This document shows, piece by piece, positions 6,409 to 7,469 of a DNA stretch of 7,469 bases; positions within the stretch are counted from its first letter, which is position 1, and every line of letters starts with the position of its first letter. The notes under the pieces were generated by a model, which was given only the letters and a program-made list of their open reading frames with translations, was not told the origin of the DNA and did no database searches. The translations under genes and the position numbers were made by a program. The stretch is from Rhodocyclaceae bacterium UBA1310 (GTDB lineage: Bacteria > Pseudomonadota > Gammaproteobacteria > Burkholderiales > Rhodocyclaceae), in contig DBTS01000105.1 of the NCBI GenBank assembly GCA_002307175.1, positions 58,814 through 66,282 on the forward strand. Reading direction: 5' to 3'.

Positions 6409-6588
6409 GTCATTGTGGCAATTGGGTGATGCCGCATGCGCGGGTGTCGGCGCTGATTTTCTACTATTGGCATCGGGCTTATCTGGTCATCCAAAACTCC
6501 CGCTCACGCCAAAGAAGCCGCTCGTCGTTGGTAAAGAAAAGGCCTCTCCCAAGGCTTTGTTACGCCGTAGCGGGGACTGTCAACACCC

Positions 6589-6624
6589 CATGCGTCGGAA
6601 GACGCTGCGCTTTTCCGACCTACG
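6589..6624 (-). repeat. REP-like palindrome B (inverted partner of A)
   Basis: Read on the minus strand it begins CGTAGGTCGGAAAAGC and ends TCTTCCGACGCATG. It agrees with palindrome A at nearly all positions, with the differences confined to the loop. Its GTAG head is at 6623-6620. A and B lie tail to tail with 180 bases between them, like a BIME-type pair. Confidence 0.7.
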
Positions 6625-6676
6625 TCTTGGGCATTCCCGACAGAATTGCATGAGTGCCGCATGGTCTTTCACGCCG

Positions 6677-6699
6677 TTCGCTGTAGCGTGTTCAGCGAA
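6677..6699. repeat. Short perfect inverted repeat
   Basis: TTCGCTG (6677-6683) and CAGCGAA (6693-6699) form seven perfect pairs around a nine-base loop. It lies between REP-like element B and repeat copy 3. It may be a degenerate REP-like element. There is no T-run, so it is not a terminator. Confidence 0.4.
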
Positions 6700-6711
6700 A
6701 GCGTACTGCTT

Positions 6712-6736
6712 GCCCACACCAAAGTCTGAAGGACCA
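6712..6736 (-). repeat. 26-base dispersed repeat, copy 3
   Basis: The plus strand reads GCCCACACCAAAGTCTGAAG and then GACCAA. It ends six bases before the GTAG head of REP-like element C. It has the same orientation as copy 4, and the two flank the C/D pair. Confidence 0.65.
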
Positions 6737-6741
6737 AAAAT

Positions 6742-6772
6742 GTAGTGTGCAATGAGCGCAGCGAATTGCACC
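6742..6772 (+). repeat. REP-like palindrome C (GTAG head)
   Basis: GTAG at 6742-6745 is followed by GTGCAAT (6747-6753), which pairs perfectly with ATTGCAC (6765-6771). It is the left arm of a long inverted repeat with element D, and belongs to a different sequence family from A and B. Confidence 0.7.
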
Positions 6773-6804
6773 GAACGAGTGGGGGCTGGCAAATTCACGC
6801 GGAA

Positions 6805-6837
6805 GGTGCAATTCGCTGGCGCTCATTGACACCCCAC
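6805..6837 (-). repeat. REP-like palindrome D (GTGG head, inverted partner of C)
   Basis: On the minus strand the element starts GTGGGGTGTCAATGAGCG and ends GCGAATTGCACC. Over 26-28 bases it equals element C apart from two single-base insertions. Its GTGG head (6837-6834) is the second head type known for REP elements. Only 32 bases separate the C and D arms, so the whole 6747-6832 stretch can also fold into one long stem. Confidence 0.7.
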
Positions 6838-6873
6838 GAAAGTCCCCCGTCTGCCCCGGCAGCGATTACCCGT

Positions 6874-6900
6874 GCCTACACGAAAGTCTGAAGAATCAAA
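6874..6900 (-). repeat. 26-base dispersed repeat, copy 4
   Basis: The plus strand reads GCCTACACGAAAGTCTGAAG and then AATCAAA. It is the copy closest to the apparent consensus, and it ends next to the dppF-side T-run of the terminator. Confidence 0.65.
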
Positions 6901-6906
6901 AAACAG

Positions 6907-6947
6907 AAAGCCGGTCCGCTCCATCAAAGGCAGCGGCCCGGCTTTTT
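6907..6947. terminator. Bidirectional factor-independent terminator
   Basis: AAAGCCGGTCCGCT (6907-6920) pairs with AGCGGCCCGGCTTT (6932-6945) in a 14-position stem with one internal mismatch, around an 11-base loop. T5 follows on the plus strand (6943-6947). On the minus strand a T6 run (6903-6898) follows shortly after the stem. It is 22 bases past the dppF stop, so it mainly ends that gene's transcript and also blocks rha read-through. Confidence 0.9.
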
Positions 6948-6968
6948 CATTTCTCTGCCGCAGCTGCT

Positions 6969-7469
6969 TCAGATCTTCTCTGCGTGGTGGCAGGCCGTGC
7001 GGTGGTTGCCGACTTCTCTGAGCTGCGGCACTTCCTGCTGGCACTGCTCGGTGGCATGCGGGCAGCGGCGGTGGAAGGGGCAGCCGGGGGGCGGGTCGAG
7101 CGGTGAGGGGAGTTCGCCGCGTGCCATTACCTGAATCTTGCGTTCTCTGGCTTCCACGGTGGGGGTTGCCGCGAGGAGGGCGCGTGTGTAGGGGTGCAGG
7201 GGGCTTGCGAAGATCTGCTGTTTGCTGCCCTGCTCGACGACACGCCCGAGATACATGACGATTACATCATCAGCGATGTGTTCGACCACGGCGAGGTTGT
7301 GCGAGATGAAAAGGTAGGCGACGCCGGTTTCCTGCTGCAGGTCCATGAGCAGGTTGAGCACCTGGGCCTGGATCGACACATCCAGCGCGGAGACCGGTTC
7401 GTCGGCCACCACGAGTTTCGGCCCGGTCATCAGGGCGCGGGCAATTGCCACGCGCTGGCGCTGGCCGCC
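6969..7469 (-). CDS. dppF: Dipeptide ABC transporter ATP-binding subunit, DppF type (partial)
   Basis: This is the C-terminal part (about 166 residues) of a cytoplasmic ABC ATPase of the oligopeptide/dipeptide importer family; the N-terminus with Walker A lies beyond the window's right edge. In reading order it shows the end of the ABC signature (GGQRQRVAIARAL), Walker B and D-loop (LVVADEPVSALD), the H-loop (FISHNLAVVEHIAD), MYLGRVVEQG and HPYTRALLAATP. The OppD/DppF C-terminal domain follows, with GELPSPLDPPPGCPF. DLQQETGVAYLFISHNLAVVEHIAD resembles DppF more than OppF. Four cysteines in that domain (codons at 7082, 7064, 7043 and 6992) have the spacing seen in family members reported to hold a [4Fe-4S] cluster. 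GTG 7451 is an internal codon, not a start. The gene converges on the rha locus and is probably the last of a dpp operon. Confidence 0.93.
   Translation of the reverse strand, partial: GGQRQRVAIARALMTGPKLVVADEPVSALDVSIQAQVLNLLMDLQQETGVAYLFISHNLAVVEHIADDVIVMYLGRVVEQGSKQQIFASPLHPYTRALLAATPTVEARERKIQVMARGELPSPLDPPPGCPFHRRCPHATEQCQQEVPQLREVGNHRTACHHAEKI

Larger units (their letters stand above)
6141..6906. other. Repeat-rich intergenic region without a supported gene
   Basis: This stretch lies between two convergent transcription units. Short open frames exist on both strands, but none has a recognisable family, a good ribosome-binding site or steady coding character. Several give similar peptides (SSDFSVG, PSDFGVG, SSDFRVG) only because they cross copies of one DNA repeat. 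The content is repeats: two inverted pairs of REP-like palindromes and four copies of a 26-base motif, listed separately. Confidence 0.7.

Noticed and set aside
6089..6745. Several 60-120 codon open frames on both strands after rhaM
   Set aside because: No recognisable domain, poor starts, and they overlap REP-like palindromes and the 26-base repeat. Shared peptides among them come from the DNA repeat, not from homology.
6262..6900. A CRISPR array, because of several similar 26-base repeats
   Set aside because: Only four copies, in mixed orientation, with irregular spacing from 8 to about 400 bases and unequal sequence. No cas gene is in view.

Overview
The window is a chromosomal L-rhamnose catabolism locus from a proteobacterium. 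It is probably a gammaproteobacterium, because the rhamnose proteins follow the Escherichia coli family closely in length and in the numbering of active-site residues. The genus cannot be named from this sequence. REP-like palindromes with GTAG/GTGG heads near the right end also fit a gamma- or betaproteobacterial genome.

Layout, left to right. Positions 1-109 hold the leader of a pyruvate kinase-like gene (116-1531), with an odd direct-repeat-flanked hairpin. A 177-base gap carries two hairpins ahead of rhaB (1709-3202). rhaA (3199-4458) overlaps rhaB by ATGA, and rhaD (4464-5285) follows after 5 bases. The 461 bases between rhaD and rhaM are not empty: they hold the wreck of the rhamnose-proton symporter gene rhaT, with an in-frame TGA where E. 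coli has a tryptophan and most of the gene deleted. rhaM (5747-6061) is intact and is followed by hairpins including a likely terminator. Positions 6141-6906 have no convincing gene but are full of repeats: two inverted pairs of REP-like palindromes and four copies of a separate 26-base repeat. A bidirectional terminator (6907-6947) then separates the locus from a convergent, partial dppF-type ABC ATPase gene on the minus strand (6969 to the window edge).

How the genes work together. RhaM interconverts L-rhamnose anomers, RhaA makes L-rhamnulose, RhaB phosphorylates it, and RhaD splits rhamnulose-1-phosphate into DHAP and L-lactaldehyde. All four enzymes look intact, with catalytic and metal ligands in place. 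The dedicated symporter is dead, so uptake must use something outside the window. The pyruvate kinase-like protein at the head of the cluster keeps the fold and the catalytic Lys/Glu/Asp, but has changed at many normally invariant nucleotide-, phosphate- and cation-binding positions. It is either specialised or losing activity.

The main points for a second look are the rhaT pseudogene, the aberrant pyruvate kinase paralogue, and the REP-like/26-base repeat mosaic. I did not find evidence for a wholly new biological system. Comparisons with E. coli proteins are from memory, not from a computed alignment.
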